Shown here: positions 22,221 to 30,356 of the stretch, one piece after another
Layout: every line of letters starts with the position of its first letter
How positions within the stretch are numbered: position 1 is the stretch's first letter
DNA from: a virus
Virus record (IMG/VR): IMGVR_UViG_3300010375_000267
Coordinates: 1-36,123 of that record
Reading direction: 5' to 3' (one strand)
Length of the DNA: 36,123 nucleotides
Program-made: the position numbers and the translations under genes
Notes under the pieces: generated by a model
Seen by the model: the letters and a program-made list of their open reading frames with translations, nothing else
The model's database searches: none
What the model was told of the DNA's origin: nothing

Positions 22221-22573
22221 CAGCCGGACCCGTTCTGCGAGACGACGAGCAGGTACTGCTTGCCGCCGGGGTTCACGAGGCTCGCGACGCTCGCCGACGC
22301 GGGCGCGTAGACGCCGCTCGTGTACGACAGGTCCAGCGCGGCCAGCTGCGTGCCGCCGACGGTGCTCGTGGGGTTCGTGGAGACCCAGAGTGCGACGCGG
22401 GGCTTGGCGATCGAGAACGCGTCAGCCTTCGCGATGACCGACACGTCGATGTCGAGGCGCGGCCCGAGCTCGTCGAAGTCGACGAACCAGGCCGCGTCGA
22501 TGTTCGGCGTGGTCGAGGCGTTCGTGATGGGGCTCGCGACCGGCCCAAGCTCCGGAATCGAGAGCCCCGGCAC
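22220..22573 (-). CDS. Small beta-domain virion protein, homologous to the adaptor N-terminus
   Basis: GTG 22573; the stop of the upstream gene is three bases away. The 117-residue protein is one beta-rich domain: AAWFVDFDELGPRLDIDVSV, PRVALWVSTNP, LVNPGGKQYLLVVS. It aligns nearly end to end with residues 1-118 of the adaptor at 20242-21378. A duplication within this genome is the simplest reading. Role: surface or joining protein of the virion. Confidence 0.68.
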   Translation of the reverse strand: MPGLSIPELGPVASPITNASTTPNIDAAWFVDFDELGPRLDIDVSVIAKADAFSIAKPRVALWVSTNPTSTVGGTQLAALDLSYTSGVYAPASASVASLVNPGGKQYLLVVSQNGSG

Positions 22574-22576
22574 GAA

Positions 22577-22804
22577 TCACCCTCGGCGCGCGTCGATGTA
22601 CGCGTCCAACGCGTCGCAGGCGGCCTCGGCGTCGCCGCTCTTGAAGGCGGCGAGCACGTCTTCCATCATGCCGACGCGGGCCGCCTTGTCGTCCTCGGCG
22701 GCCATGTCGTCGGACGGTTCGTCGCCGTCGGGCTCGTCGTAGGGCATGCCCTTGACGAGCTTGTCCGGCGGCGGCGCCTTGCGCGCGAGGTCGCCGACGG
22801 CCAC
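22577..22804 (-). CDS. Small acidic head-region protein, 75 aa
   Basis: GTG 22804, one base from the upstream stop. Acidic middle (PYDEPDGDEPSDDMAAEDDK) and a C-terminal helix pair (MEDVLAAFKSGDAEAACDAL, AYIDARRG). Small proteins with this last pattern are commonly encoded near phage capsid genes; their role is unknown. Confidence 0.66.
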   Translation of the reverse strand: MAVGDLARKAPPPDKLVKGMPYDEPDGDEPSDDMAAEDDKAARVGMMEDVLAAFKSGDAEAACDALDAYIDARRG

Positions 22805-22805
22805 G

Positions 22806-23243
22806 TTAGAACGTCCTCACGACGACGGCCCAGTGGACCTCGTAGCCGCTCGCGCCGTCCGTATCGGCACCCGTCGAATCCAGCATCAGCTGAATGTCGA
22901 AGCTCGCCGGGGTCGCGGCCGGCCCCACGCCCGTCCCTGCGGAACGGTTGCGGTACTCGGCGCCGTTCGCGTTCGTGTTGCCGAACGCCGCGTCTGCGGG
23001 TCCGACGATGCCCGGAGCGCCCAGGAACCGCAGCGACGCATAGGCTTGGTCCAGCGTGACGGTGTAGCGCGCCGTCTTCGTCGCCGTCTTGACGACGCCA
23101 GGCGAGACGCCAGCCGCCGCTGAAGGGACGAATCCGGCCGCCGAGGCGATCGCGCCCGAGGACCCGAGCGTGAACATACCCGAGATGATGACTTCGCCGC
23201 GGGCGACACCGCTGAGGCAGCACTGCTTGAGCTTTTTCGCCAT
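22806..23243 (-). CDS. Head decoration-like protein, 145 aa
   Basis: ATG 23243 (MAKKLKQCCLSGVARGEVII) with AAGG upstream; the longer GTG-type extension lies across the hairpin at 23269-23303 and is rejected. Beta-rich with Gly/Ala loops (FGNTNANGAEYRNRSAGTG, SGYEVHWAVVVRTF). It follows the coat gene, where decoration or head-completion proteins are usual. No family fixed. Confidence 0.66.
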   Translation of the reverse strand: MAKKLKQCCLSGVARGEVIISGMFTLGSSGAIASAAGFVPSAAAGVSPGVVKTATKTARYTVTLDQAYASLRFLGAPGIVGPADAAFGNTNANGAEYRNRSAGTGVGPAATPASFDIQLMLDSTGADTDGASGYEVHWAVVVRTF

Positions 23244-23268
23244 GTCCGTGACCTTTCGGTAGAGACGC

Positions 23269-23303
23269 GCGCCGGGCGACACCTCGTGAGCGCCGCCCGG
23301 CGC
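23269..23303 (-). terminator. GC hairpin after the major coat gene
   Basis: Perfect 10-base arms GCGCCGGGCG and CGCCCGGCGC with a 15-base loop, starting six bases past the coat stop. No T-run follows. It could be a leaky terminator or an RNA-stabilising stem that sets coat-protein mRNA above downstream genes. Confidence 0.55.
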
Positions 23304-23309
23304 AGCGAA

Positions 23310-24560
23310 TCAGACCAGCTGCACCCGCAGGCCGCCGGCGGGGTTCTTGAACTGGAAGATCGCCTGCTGGAACAGGCGCGACTCGTAGCCCGCCGAGTTG
23401 TAGATGCGGGCGATGGTCAGCCCGTCTTCCTTGTCGATGTGCGGCATGGTGCCGATCGACTTCTTGACGATCTGCGACGGGTCGAAGCCCCAGATCACCG
23501 TGTCGTTCACGACGCGGCTGATCTCGAGCGTGCCCTCCGCCTCACCGTCGGAGTAGATCGTCAGGCGCTTCGTGCCGACGCTCTTCCCCTCGCCGTTGTT
23601 GTCGTACCGCACGGCGTTCTGCAGGTCCTTCGCGATGCTGGCGAACGTCGCCTTGCTGCAAAAGCAGCGCAGCTTCTTCGCGCCACCCACCGTGATGGCC
23701 TCCGTCACGCCGTCGATGAGACCGCTCACGGGCGAGCCGCCCGCGGTCGCGTCGATGAACGTGCCGTAGTTGCGCGAGTTCTTCGAGCGGTCGACCGTGA
23801 AGAGCGTCGAGTCGTTCGCCGAGATCGCGCTGTTCTGGTTCGGGAACCACGCGCCGAGGCCCGTGAGGGCGATGCGCGACGGCGTGGCGCTGTTCTGCCG
23901 CGCACCCGCGATGAACGCGTAGTCGTCGTTCACGCCGCCGGGGGTGGAGAGGTTGCCCGAGAGCGTGACCTTCTCCTTGCCGGGCGTGTAGATGACCGCC
24001 GTCACCCACAGGCGCGTCGCCGAGCGCAGCACGGCCCCGTCGAGGGACGAGCTGAACACGAGCGGCATGCCCACGACGTACTTCGTGATGTCCGAGGCGA
24101 TCTTGGGCACGAAGGTCGCGCCCGAGACGCTCGTGATCTGCCCGATCTCGCCCCAGCCGCGACCCTGGAAGAACACCGCGTTGATGTGCTCGACGCCCTT
24201 GAGCGTCTTCTCGAAGGCGACGTCGTAGGCCCGCGCCCACGCGCCGTCGTCGTTGCGCGTCTGTCCGATGATCTCGGAGGTCAGCTGAGCGACGGCCGAC
24301 CACGCGTTCCAGCCGGACAGGTACTTCGACCCGACCGTCTGCGTGTTCGAGCTCGCGCCCGTCTGCGCCTCGGAGAAGTCCGGGGAGCCGTTGTAGGCGT
24401 CGTCGTTGTCGGCGAGCCACGAGAAGTTGTCGCCGCTGCCGTCGGTCTTGCTGGAGAGCGATCCGTAGCAAGGCTCTCGGAGGCCCGAGAGCATGTTTTC
24501 CATGCGCTTCGGGTCGTATGTCCGCTTGACGTATGCGTCGAGTGCGGTTTTGTCAAACAT
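23310..24560 (-). CDS. Major coat (capsid) protein, 416 aa
   Basis: ATG 24560 with GGAG about nine bases upstream. Identified by position (portal, scaffold, then coat), size and composition: mixed alpha/beta with many polar residues. It opens with MFDKTALDAYVKRTYDPKRM, followed by N-terminal-arm-like KTDGSGDNFSWLADND. Central FIDATAGGSPVSGLIDGVTE and YDIVIWGFDPS-like stretch (NDTVIWGFDPSQIV) fit HK97-fold coat proteins. It carries a GC hairpin just after its stop, as expected for a highly expressed message. Sequence family not named. Confidence 0.82.
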   Translation of the reverse strand: MFDKTALDAYVKRTYDPKRMENMLSGLREPCYGSLSSKTDGSGDNFSWLADNDDAYNGSPDFSEAQTGASSNTQTVGSKYLSGWNAWSAVAQLTSEIIGQTRNDDGAWARAYDVAFEKTLKGVEHINAVFFQGRGWGEIGQITSVSGATFVPKIASDITKYVVGMPLVFSSSLDGAVLRSATRLWVTAVIYTPGKEKVTLSGNLSTPGGVNDDYAFIAGARQNSATPSRIALTGLGAWFPNQNSAISANDSTLFTVDRSKNSRNYGTFIDATAGGSPVSGLIDGVTEAITVGGAKKLRCFCSKATFASIAKDLQNAVRYDNNGEGKSVGTKRLTIYSDGEAEGTLEISRVVNDTVIWGFDPSQIVKKSIGTMPHIDKEDGLTIARIYNSAGYESRLFQQAIFQFKNPAGGLRVQLV

Positions 24561-24566
24561 GGTCGG

Positions 24567-25547
24567 TTACTCCGCGGCTGCCCTGAGCAGCCCCTCGGCG
24601 GCGAGATCCCGCAGGACCTGTGCGCGCGCCTCGTCCGGGTCGAGCGAGTACTCACGGACCACCGGGGCGCCCGACGTGCCCTTCGAGGTGATGGTCGTGG
24701 CCTTGGCGCTTCTGCTCGCACCCGGTGCGCCTGGCGCGGGTGCGGTCTGGGCGTTCTTCGCGGCCGAACGCGGGGCCGGATCGCCGAACTCGGCGCGGAG
24801 CTCGCGCTCCACCTGGTCGGCGAGGTAGAAAACAGCGTTGTCGGGGCACGAGCCGTGCGCCTTCGCGTACTCGACGATCTCGCCCCACAGGCGCTGCTGC
24901 CCGAGCGACGTCGCGGTGCGCGCGTACTTGTCGCCCTGCGCCTTGAGCGCCTCGCCGACCGCCTTCTTCGAGGCCTCGACCTTCTCGGCGTTCGCGCGCT
25001 CGGCGGCCTCACGGTCGCGACGCTCGATCTCGGCGCGCAGCTTGCCCACCTCGTCGAGCGGGTCGGGCTTCCTGTCGGTGCCGGCCCCCTTCGCGACCAG
25101 GTGGTCGATGAACTCGCGCGCCGAGCTGAAGCCGGCCGCCTTCATCGCCGCCGCAGGGTCGTCTCGCAGCGACGGGACGGACGAGGCCGCCTCGAGCTTG
25201 GCCTTGAGCGTCGCGTTCTCGCGCGACACCGTCTCGACGGCGCGCTCGGCGCGGCGCGCGGCGGCCATCGTGCGGTTCGCGTACTGCTGGCCGAGGCGGC
25301 GCAGCTCGGCCTCGGGGATCTTCTTGACGAGCTCGGGCAGCTGCTCGAGGAACTTCGCGTCCTCGGCGGCCTTCGCCTCGGCTTCCGCCGCGATTTCCTC
25401 GGGCGTCTTCTCGGCCGGGTCCTCGGCGGGCGCTACCGGCGCGGCCGGTTCACCCTCGACGGGCGTCTCGGGCGCGGGTGCCTCTTCGGTCGTGCCTGGA
25501 TTCGCGGCGCCCTCGGCGGGAGCGTCGGAGCTTTGCGTGGTGTCCAC
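24567..25547 (-). CDS. Scaffold-like protein, 326 aa
   Basis: GTG 25547, four bases after leader motif copy 4. Acidic, Pro/Glu-rich N-terminus (TTEEAPAPETPVEGEPAAPV), long coiled coil (RRAERAVETVSRENATLKAK; KLRAEIERRDREAAERANAE) and a basic/helical end, the classic scaffold layout. Located directly before the coat gene. The protein would guide coat assembly and leave or be cut. No protease gene is visible. Confidence 0.8.
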   Translation of the reverse strand: MDTTQSSDAPAEGAANPGTTEEAPAPETPVEGEPAAPVAPAEDPAEKTPEEIAAEAEAKAAEDAKFLEQLPELVKKIPEAELRRLGQQYANRTMAAARRAERAVETVSRENATLKAKLEAASSVPSLRDDPAAAMKAAGFSSAREFIDHLVAKGAGTDRKPDPLDEVGKLRAEIERRDREAAERANAEKVEASKKAVGEALKAQGDKYARTATSLGQQRLWGEIVEYAKAHGSCPDNAVFYLADQVERELRAEFGDPAPRSAAKNAQTAPAPGAPGASRSAKATTITSKGTSGAPVVREYSLDPDEARAQVLRDLAAEGLLRAAAE

Positions 25548-25551
25548 GCCA

Positions 25552-25568
25552 AAGCGGCGTTGGATACC
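25552..25568 (-). promoter_or_regulatory. Leader motif, copy 4
   Basis: GGTATCCAACGCCGCTT, exact, four bases before the scaffold GTG. The preceding portal stop is eight bases upstream of it. Flank (TGGC then GTG) is identical to copy 1. Confidence 0.8.
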
Positions 25569-25576
25569 ATCGCGCT

Positions 25577-27502
25577 CTACGCCGCAGCGGACGTGGCCGG
25601 CGGCGCATTACCGCCCGGCTGTCCGGGAACCGGCGGCGCGGCCGCAGCCTGTGCGGCTGCCTGCGCCTTCTGCTGCAGCGCCTTGCACCGCTTCAAGTAC
25701 CGGCGCACGCGCTCGAGGTGCTTCTCGGGCACGCCGTCCTCGGCGCCCTGCTCGAGGTAGTCGACTCCGATCTCGAGCGCGAGTTTGTAGTCGGTCCACT
25801 CGTCGGGCACCGCCGCCGCCTTCGGCTCGTACAGCAGGTCCTCGAACATCTGTTCGAGCCTGCGCTGCGGCGCCAGCTGGCGGTTCACGCGGCCGTCTAC
25901 GTCGAGGTCCTGCATGTAGCCGGCGAGCTGCGACGCCGTCCAGGCGCCCATCTCGACCATCTCCTTGCCGTAGGCCATGAGGCCGTCCGGGTCGGTCGGC
26001 ACGGGGCTCGCGGGCTTCGTCTCGAGGACGTAGTCCTTCTCGTCGATCGCCACGTCCTTCCAGTCGACGACGCTGAGGCCGCGCTTGCCGGGCACCGCGA
26101 CCTTGTAGCCGCTGCGCCGCGGCCGCTTCTTGGCCTTGTCGTCGCCCTCGCTCTCGGCGTCGGCGTCCTGGCCCGTGACGATGTCGCGGACGATGCCGAG
26201 AGCGACCTTGACGCAGTCGAGGTGGAAGCGCTCCCAGCGCTGCTGCCGCATGCTCTGGCGCTTCGTCGACTTCTTGGTGCGCTCGCGCAGGGCGGCGCCG
26301 CTGGCGTCCAGGCCGCTGCCCGAGTCGCCCTCGGCCTCGTCCTGGTTCACTCCGTAGTTCTCGAAGATGCGCTGGCCGTCGCGCTCGACCTGGTCGTACA
26401 TCTCCTTGGTCGCCGCCTGGAACAGGATCTGCTTGGGCGGGTTCGGGCCGTTGCCGATCCACGACGAGCCGATCTCATTCGACAGCTGCCCCTTGTCGAG
26501 CTTCATCTCCCGCGGCACGTACAGGTGCCCGGCGTGGAAGAGCTTCTGCGCGCGGTCGATGCGATAGCTGTTCGCGTTGATGCGGCGCTGCAGCTTTCGG
26601 CTGCACGTCATCGGCGACAGGCCCCACCCCGTCGTAAAACGCTCCTCCCACGAGAAGAACACGAGCTCGTGGTACGGCTTCTTGTACGGCTCGACGAGCA
26701 GGTCGCCGCCCTCGATGTCCAGGGCGACGATGTGCCAGCCGTCGTTGCTCTCTTCGTCGGTCGGCAGGTGCCACGCCTCGAAAACGTCGGCGTCGTCGTC
26801 GGCGAACGCGCCCGCTGCCGTCTGCACGTGGTGCGACCGGATGAGGTTCGCCAGCTTCTCGTCGTCCTTCGCGAAGTCGGCGATCACCTTCTCGACCGGG
26901 ACCGGGCGCCGGCGGTAGATCGTGCGCGGCATGCCGTCGACGAGGCCGTCCTTGGGGTTCCACGACAACTCGGGCGCCAGGATGCGCTGCACCGCGCACC
27001 GCTCGCCCTGCGCCGTGCGCTCCCGGTAGAACTGGAGCACGCCCACGCCGCTCTGCAGGACCGCCGCATCGAGCGCAGCGCGCTGCTTGAGCCGGTGCAG
27101 CTTGAGCTCGTGGACGAGTCCGTCGGCAAAGTTCTGCATCTCGCGCCCGCGGCGGCGCTGCCGGTAGCTGCCGTCGTTCACCAGGAAGCGAGCGCGCTGG
27201 TCGGTGCTCGCCACCTGCGAAAGCAGCGTGTCGATCATCGCCTTGGCGCGGTTGTTCGTGCTGTCGTCAGGCGGCGTGAGCGGCATCGCCCCGCCGCCGT
27301 CCGAGTAGTAGCGCCCGGCGAAGTCGTAGAGCGTCGCGTTGGCGTCGGCCTCGTAGAGCCGCACGTTATCGATGTCGCGGTCGCGCCGGTACGTCTCGAA
27401 CGGCAGGTTCGAAATGATCTTCTGGCACTTGACCATCGCCGCCGCGCGCTCGGCGGGCGTCATCTCATCGCGCCAGAACGACAGCGACTCAGACGGGGGC
27501 AC
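25577..27502 (-). CDS. Portal protein, 641 aa
   Basis: GTG 27502 with GAGGG seven bases upstream; overlaps the preceding gene by 14 bases. An ATG at 27463 (MTPAERAAAM) is an alternative. Large helical protein with ILAPELSWNPKDGLVDGMPR, HELVFFSWEERFTTGWGLSP, RINANSYRIDRAQKLFHAGH and a Gln/Ala-rich C-terminus, fitting portal proteins of P22-like podoviruses (600-750 residues). It forms the DNA entry ring at one capsid vertex. Position between terminase and scaffold supports this strongly. Confidence 0.84.
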   Translation of the reverse strand: MPPSESLSFWRDEMTPAERAAAMVKCQKIISNLPFETYRRDRDIDNVRLYEADANATLYDFAGRYYSDGGGAMPLTPPDDSTNNRAKAMIDTLLSQVASTDQRARFLVNDGSYRQRRRGREMQNFADGLVHELKLHRLKQRAALDAAVLQSGVGVLQFYRERTAQGERCAVQRILAPELSWNPKDGLVDGMPRTIYRRRPVPVEKVIADFAKDDEKLANLIRSHHVQTAAGAFADDDADVFEAWHLPTDEESNDGWHIVALDIEGGDLLVEPYKKPYHELVFFSWEERFTTGWGLSPMTCSRKLQRRINANSYRIDRAQKLFHAGHLYVPREMKLDKGQLSNEIGSSWIGNGPNPPKQILFQAATKEMYDQVERDGQRIFENYGVNQDEAEGDSGSGLDASGAALRERTKKSTKRQSMRQQRWERFHLDCVKVALGIVRDIVTGQDADAESEGDDKAKKRPRRSGYKVAVPGKRGLSVVDWKDVAIDEKDYVLETKPASPVPTDPDGLMAYGKEMVEMGAWTASQLAGYMQDLDVDGRVNRQLAPQRRLEQMFEDLLYEPKAAAVPDEWTDYKLALEIGVDYLEQGAEDGVPEKHLERVRRYLKRCKALQQKAQAAAQAAAAPPVPGQPGGNAPPATSAAA

Positions 27503-27791
27503 GGCCGGCCCTCGGGAAGTTCTTCGCGTGGATCGGGTCCTCGATCACGGCCTCGTCCTCGTCGTCACCGCCGAGCGGGTCCTTTTCGAGCGGGCCCATG
27601 CCCTCGTCGAGACTCACGGGCTTCCCCGAGCGGTCGACCAGGCCAGCGGGCACCACAGGAGGGCTGAACTCGACCTCGATGGAGGTCGGCCCGTGCTCAT
27701 CGAACGTGATTCGAGACCGGGAAACCCCCGCCTCTCTCAAGACGGACAGCGCGAACTCCAATTCGTCCGTCCTGGCCGTGCGTTTCCCCAT
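27489..27791 (-). CDS. Hypothetical 100-aa protein before the portal
   Basis: ATG 27791 (MGKRTARTDELEFALSVLRE), five bases after leader motif copy 5. A helix, then strands (SRSRITFDEHGPTSIEVEFS), then an acidic stretch (LGGDDEDEAVIEDP). It lies between terminase and portal and overlaps the portal start, so a packaging or head role is likely. No family recognised. Confidence 0.7.
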   Translation of the reverse strand: MGKRTARTDELEFALSVLREAGVSRSRITFDEHGPTSIEVEFSPPVVPAGLVDRSGKPVSLDEGMGPLEKDPLGGDDEDEAVIEDPIHAKNFPRAGRAPV

Positions 27792-27796
27792 CAGCC

Positions 27797-27813
27797 AAGC
27801 GGCGTTGGATACC
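27797..27813 (-). promoter_or_regulatory. Leader motif, copy 5
   Basis: GGTATCCAACGCCGCTT, exact, five bases before ATG 27791 and 15 bases after palindrome copy 4 on the minus strand. Confidence 0.8.
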
Positions 27814-27828
27814 GTCCGAGTGGCACCC

Positions 27829-27852
27829 GTTTCGGAACATTTGTTACGAAAG
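27829..27852. repeat. Dispersed palindrome, copy 4
   Basis: Arms GTTTCGGAACA and TGTTACGAAAG around TT. It lies five bases past the large-terminase stop. With leader motif copy 5 it forms the same two-part gene boundary as at 16.9 kb. Confidence 0.75.
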
Positions 27853-27857
27853 TCGCC

Positions 27858-29387
27858 CTAGTCGGTGACCCAACCCATGTCGCCGTCGAGGTCGTCCACG
27901 AACTCCTCGCCCTGGTACTCGTCGCCCGGCTGCTGGGTCGCCCGGCGGTTGCGCTCGGCGCGCTGGGCGGCCTCGTGGCGCTCCCTGGCCTCGCGTTCCT
28001 CGGGCGTTTCGGTGGTCGGGGCGTCGGGCAACAGGTTCGCGAGCTCGACCGCGGCGTAGCGGGCCATCGGAACCACGTCCGAGTGCCCCGTTTCCTGGAT
28101 CTTCCCGTTCACGATGCCGTCCACCCACTCGCTGTTGCGCACCTCGGCGTAGAACTGGCTCTTTCGGGACACCTTGAACCCCCTGAGCATGCGGTCGTTG
28201 AGCGCCTTCACCTGCAGGTTCACGGGCGGCTTGACCACGGCGCGCATCGGCACGTCGGGGAACAGCTTCTGCAGGGTCATGATGACCTTGAGCCCGAGCC
28301 CGCCGCCGTCGAACGCGGTCACGACGGGAGCCGTGGGCTTGTCCTCGATGAGCGGCCGCAGCTCGTCGCCGAGCGCGAGCGTGTCCTGCCCGCGCTTCAC
28401 GTGCTCGGACACGAGATAGAGCGTCGGGTCGCCGTCGTTCCAGCCCCAGCGGCCGACGGCGTCAGCGTCGCGCACGCCGATGTCGCCGATGAGCGCGTAG
28501 CGGTCGAAGCGCGGCGGGCCGTTCTCCTCCCACTCGAGCGGCCATACGTTCTCTTCGTCGTCGAAGTGGTACACGCGGCGCGCCAGGTCGACGACCCAGC
28601 GGGCCATGATCTCGCGCTGGTACCAGCTGCCGTCCTTCGTCTCGCCGGCCTCGGCGAGCATCTCGTCGACGACGGCCTCGATCTGCTCGCGCGGGCCGAG
28701 CTTCGAGTTGTCGTACACCGTGCCCGTGAACACCGTGGCGCCGGGCCGGCTCATGTAGTCCCAGAACGTCCCGACCTTGCCGAGCGGATTCGGCGTGCCC
28801 ATCAGCCACAGCTGCGCGTCGATGCCCTTCGCGCGCAGGTCGATGAACATCGGCTTGATGACGTCGAGCAGCAGGTACTGCAGCACCTCGGCCTTGTAGC
28901 GCTGCGACTCGTCCACGCACACGAACGCGACGTTGCTCAGGCCGCGCACCTTGTCGGCCGCCTCGACGCTGTCGACGGGCAGCAGCACGACCTGTGAGCC
29001 ATTCGGCAGTGTCATCGACCAGCCCTCGACGCCCTTGAGCGACACGGCTCCGAGCTCGTGCGCGCGGTTCATCTCGCGCAGCGTGCGCCAGAAGATGCGG
29101 CTGATGCTGCCCTGGGTCGCGCCGATGAGGCAGCACGTCACGCCCGGGTTCGCGATCGCGACGGCAAAGGCCTTGAAGCAGGCCACGACGCTCTTGCCCC
29201 AGCGGCGACCGGCGCAAATGACGACGGTCAGCGCCGCGCACAGGAACACGGCGATCTGACCCGCGTGCAGGACGTTCTCGGGCGTGAACGTCGACGCCTC
29301 GGGCGCCGGCGGGGCGTCCTCGGTCAGCTCGACGAGCTCGTCAGCGAGGATCGCCAGCTGGGAGCGTTCGTTTTCGTCGAGCCTCAT
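27858..29387 (-). CDS. terL: Large terminase subunit
   Basis: 509 residues. The ATPase half has AGRRWGKS (59-66, Walker A with the Arg-rich terminase form) and VAFVCVDE (153-160, Walker B with catalytic Glu), then MGTPNP. The nuclease half has LIGDIGVRDADA (Asp 302), TAFDGGG (Asp 360) and GHSDVVPMARYA (Asp 437), the three metal-binding acids of the RNase H-like fold. It packages DNA into the prohead through the portal and cuts it. ATG 29387 overlaps the small terminase by 47 bases. Acidic tail (GEEFVDDLDGDMGWV) is probably disordered. Confidence 0.92.
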   Translation of the reverse strand: MRLDENERSQLAILADELVELTEDAPPAPEASTFTPENVLHAGQIAVFLCAALTVVICAGRRWGKSVVACFKAFAVAIANPGVTCCLIGATQGSISRIFWRTLREMNRAHELGAVSLKGVEGWSMTLPNGSQVVLLPVDSVEAADKVRGLSNVAFVCVDESQRYKAEVLQYLLLDVIKPMFIDLRAKGIDAQLWLMGTPNPLGKVGTFWDYMSRPGATVFTGTVYDNSKLGPREQIEAVVDEMLAEAGETKDGSWYQREIMARWVVDLARRVYHFDDEENVWPLEWEENGPPRFDRYALIGDIGVRDADAVGRWGWNDGDPTLYLVSEHVKRGQDTLALGDELRPLIEDKPTAPVVTAFDGGGLGLKVIMTLQKLFPDVPMRAVVKPPVNLQVKALNDRMLRGFKVSRKSQFYAEVRNSEWVDGIVNGKIQETGHSDVVPMARYAAVELANLLPDAPTTETPEEREARERHEAAQRAERNRRATQQPGDEYQGEEFVDDLDGDMGWVTD

Positions 29388-29637
29388 CGAGCAGCCTCTG
29401 GATTTCCTTCTCGACCGCGCGGCGCAGCTTGTCGTTCTCGGGGTACGCGATCTCGTACAGCGCCTTCGCCGCCATGACGGCCACGCCGGCCTGACGCCCT
29501 CCGCAGTCGAGCAACTCGGCGAGCCGCTGCACCGCCTTCGGGATGTGCGCGCGGGCCAGCAGCATCACCTCGTCGGGCGTCAGCGGGTCGCGCTGCCCAA
29601 CCAGATCTCCCCCCTGGCCCCCGGAATCGTCGGCCAT
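29341..29637 (-). CDS. Probable small terminase subunit, 98 aa
   Basis: ATG 29637 with AAGGAGG six bases upstream. Helical throughout: LTPDEVMLLARAHIPKAVQR, then AGVAVMAAKALYEIAYPEND and a charged C-terminal helix. The size, helical nature and position immediately before terL fit the DNA-recognition subunit, although it is short and lacks an obvious helix-turn-helix. First gene of the morphogenesis block. Confidence 0.7.
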   Translation of the reverse strand: MADDSGGQGGDLVGQRDPLTPDEVMLLARAHIPKAVQRLAELLDCGGRQAGVAVMAAKALYEIAYPENDKLRRAVEKEIQRLLDEARRKRTLPAGDPR

Positions 29638-29934
29638 AAATCCTCCTTATGACACTATCAGGTTTTCTTATGCTGCCGGGCGCGGCTGGAGCCGAGCCCA
29701 ACCGCCCTAGCGTCGCGTCTCGCGCGATCTCTCCGAAGTAACGTCTCGGGTTGCGTCTCAGAGGCTCGGAGTGGTTGCTACCTCGCACCTCGTACTGCGC
29801 TATGTGTGCCCGCGAGCCCCGCGATGGGGCGCCCTTCGACGCCCCTGCTTTTTCAGGCAGCCCCCGGTCCGGTCGGTTCCGGTTCCATCGGCAGGCCCCT
29901 TTGCAAGCGGTATTCATTGGCCCCGTGTCCTCGG
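29638..29934. other. 297-base gap before the terminase genes
   Basis: No convincing gene. The minus-strand frame covering it is of low coding quality, and no tRNA cloverleaf was found. Near the terminase end lie two CATAAG copies (minus strand) 20 bases apart with TGATAGTG between them, similar words to the cluster at 12.1 kb. A packaging-site or late-promoter role is possible because the gap lies just upstream of the small terminase. Confidence 0.5.
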
Positions 29935-30168
29935 CTATCGGTCCTCCCTCAAGGTCTTCAGCTGCCGCGCAAGCTCCCCGGCGCCCATCGCAAGCACGTT
30001 CCAGCCGGCGGCGACATCCTCGTCGCTCTGCTCGTCACGGAGTGCTCCAGCGATGAGGTCCGCAGCTTCCCCGCGCAGGCCGTTGTGCACGACCTGGATC
30101 CGCCCGTCTTCGTTCACTCGAACGACCGACCAGCGTCCGTCGGAAAAGCCGCGGTGAAGTTCCATCAT
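29935..30168 (-). CDS. Hypothetical 77-aa protein
   Basis: Two ATGs in a row at 30168 and 30165; AAGG lies six bases before the second, which may be the true start. N-terminal strands (GRWSVVRVNEDGRIQVVHNG) then helices (EAADLIAGALRDEQSDEDVA). Compact alpha/beta protein, no family recognised. Last gene before the terminase gap. Confidence 0.68.
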   Translation of the reverse strand: MMELHRGFSDGRWSVVRVNEDGRIQVVHNGLRGEAADLIAGALRDEQSDEDVAAGWNVLAMGAGELARQLKTLREDR

Positions 30169-30173
30169 CCGCC

Positions 30174-30356
30174 TTAGGCCAGCTCCATCCGGATGCCCGC
30201 CGCCAGCGTGCGCATCTTCTCGGCCCGCACGGCCGTCTCGCCCTTGGCCCGAGCGTCGAGCGCGTCGGCCGCCTCGAGCCCACGGCGCCGGAAGTTCGGC
30301 GTCTTGAGACCTGCGGCCTTGGCGCGCGCGAGGCGCTGGCGAGCGTCCTTGCTCAC
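30174..30356 (-). CDS. Small basic helical protein, 60 aa
   Basis: GTG 30356 overlaps the upstream stop (GTGA). Basic and helical (KDARQRLARAKAAGLKTPNF). The segment ARQRLARAKAAGLKTP resembles the start of a DNA-binding or resolvase-tail helix, but no fold can be claimed. Function unknown. Confidence 0.62.
   Translation of the reverse strand: MSKDARQRLARAKAAGLKTPNFRRRGLEAADALDARAKGETAVRAEKMRTLAAGIRMELA

Noticed and set aside
23286-25760. 824-residue plus-strand open frame over coat and scaffold genes
   Set aside because: Shadow of the coat and scaffold genes; composition is Arg/Asp/Val/Leu repeat-like with no domain.
25478-27667. 729-residue plus-strand frame over the portal gene
   Set aside because: Antisense shadow; the portal on the minus strand has the family pattern and correct neighbours.
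29821-29880. CTGC-TTTTTCAG-GCAG as a terminator
   Set aside because: Only four to five base pairs and no T-run in the direction of the minus-strand genes; not strong enough to call.
29638-29934. Possible tRNA or small RNA gene in the gap before the terminase
   Set aside because: No acceptor stem, anticodon arm or GGTTCRA T-loop could be laid out on either strand.
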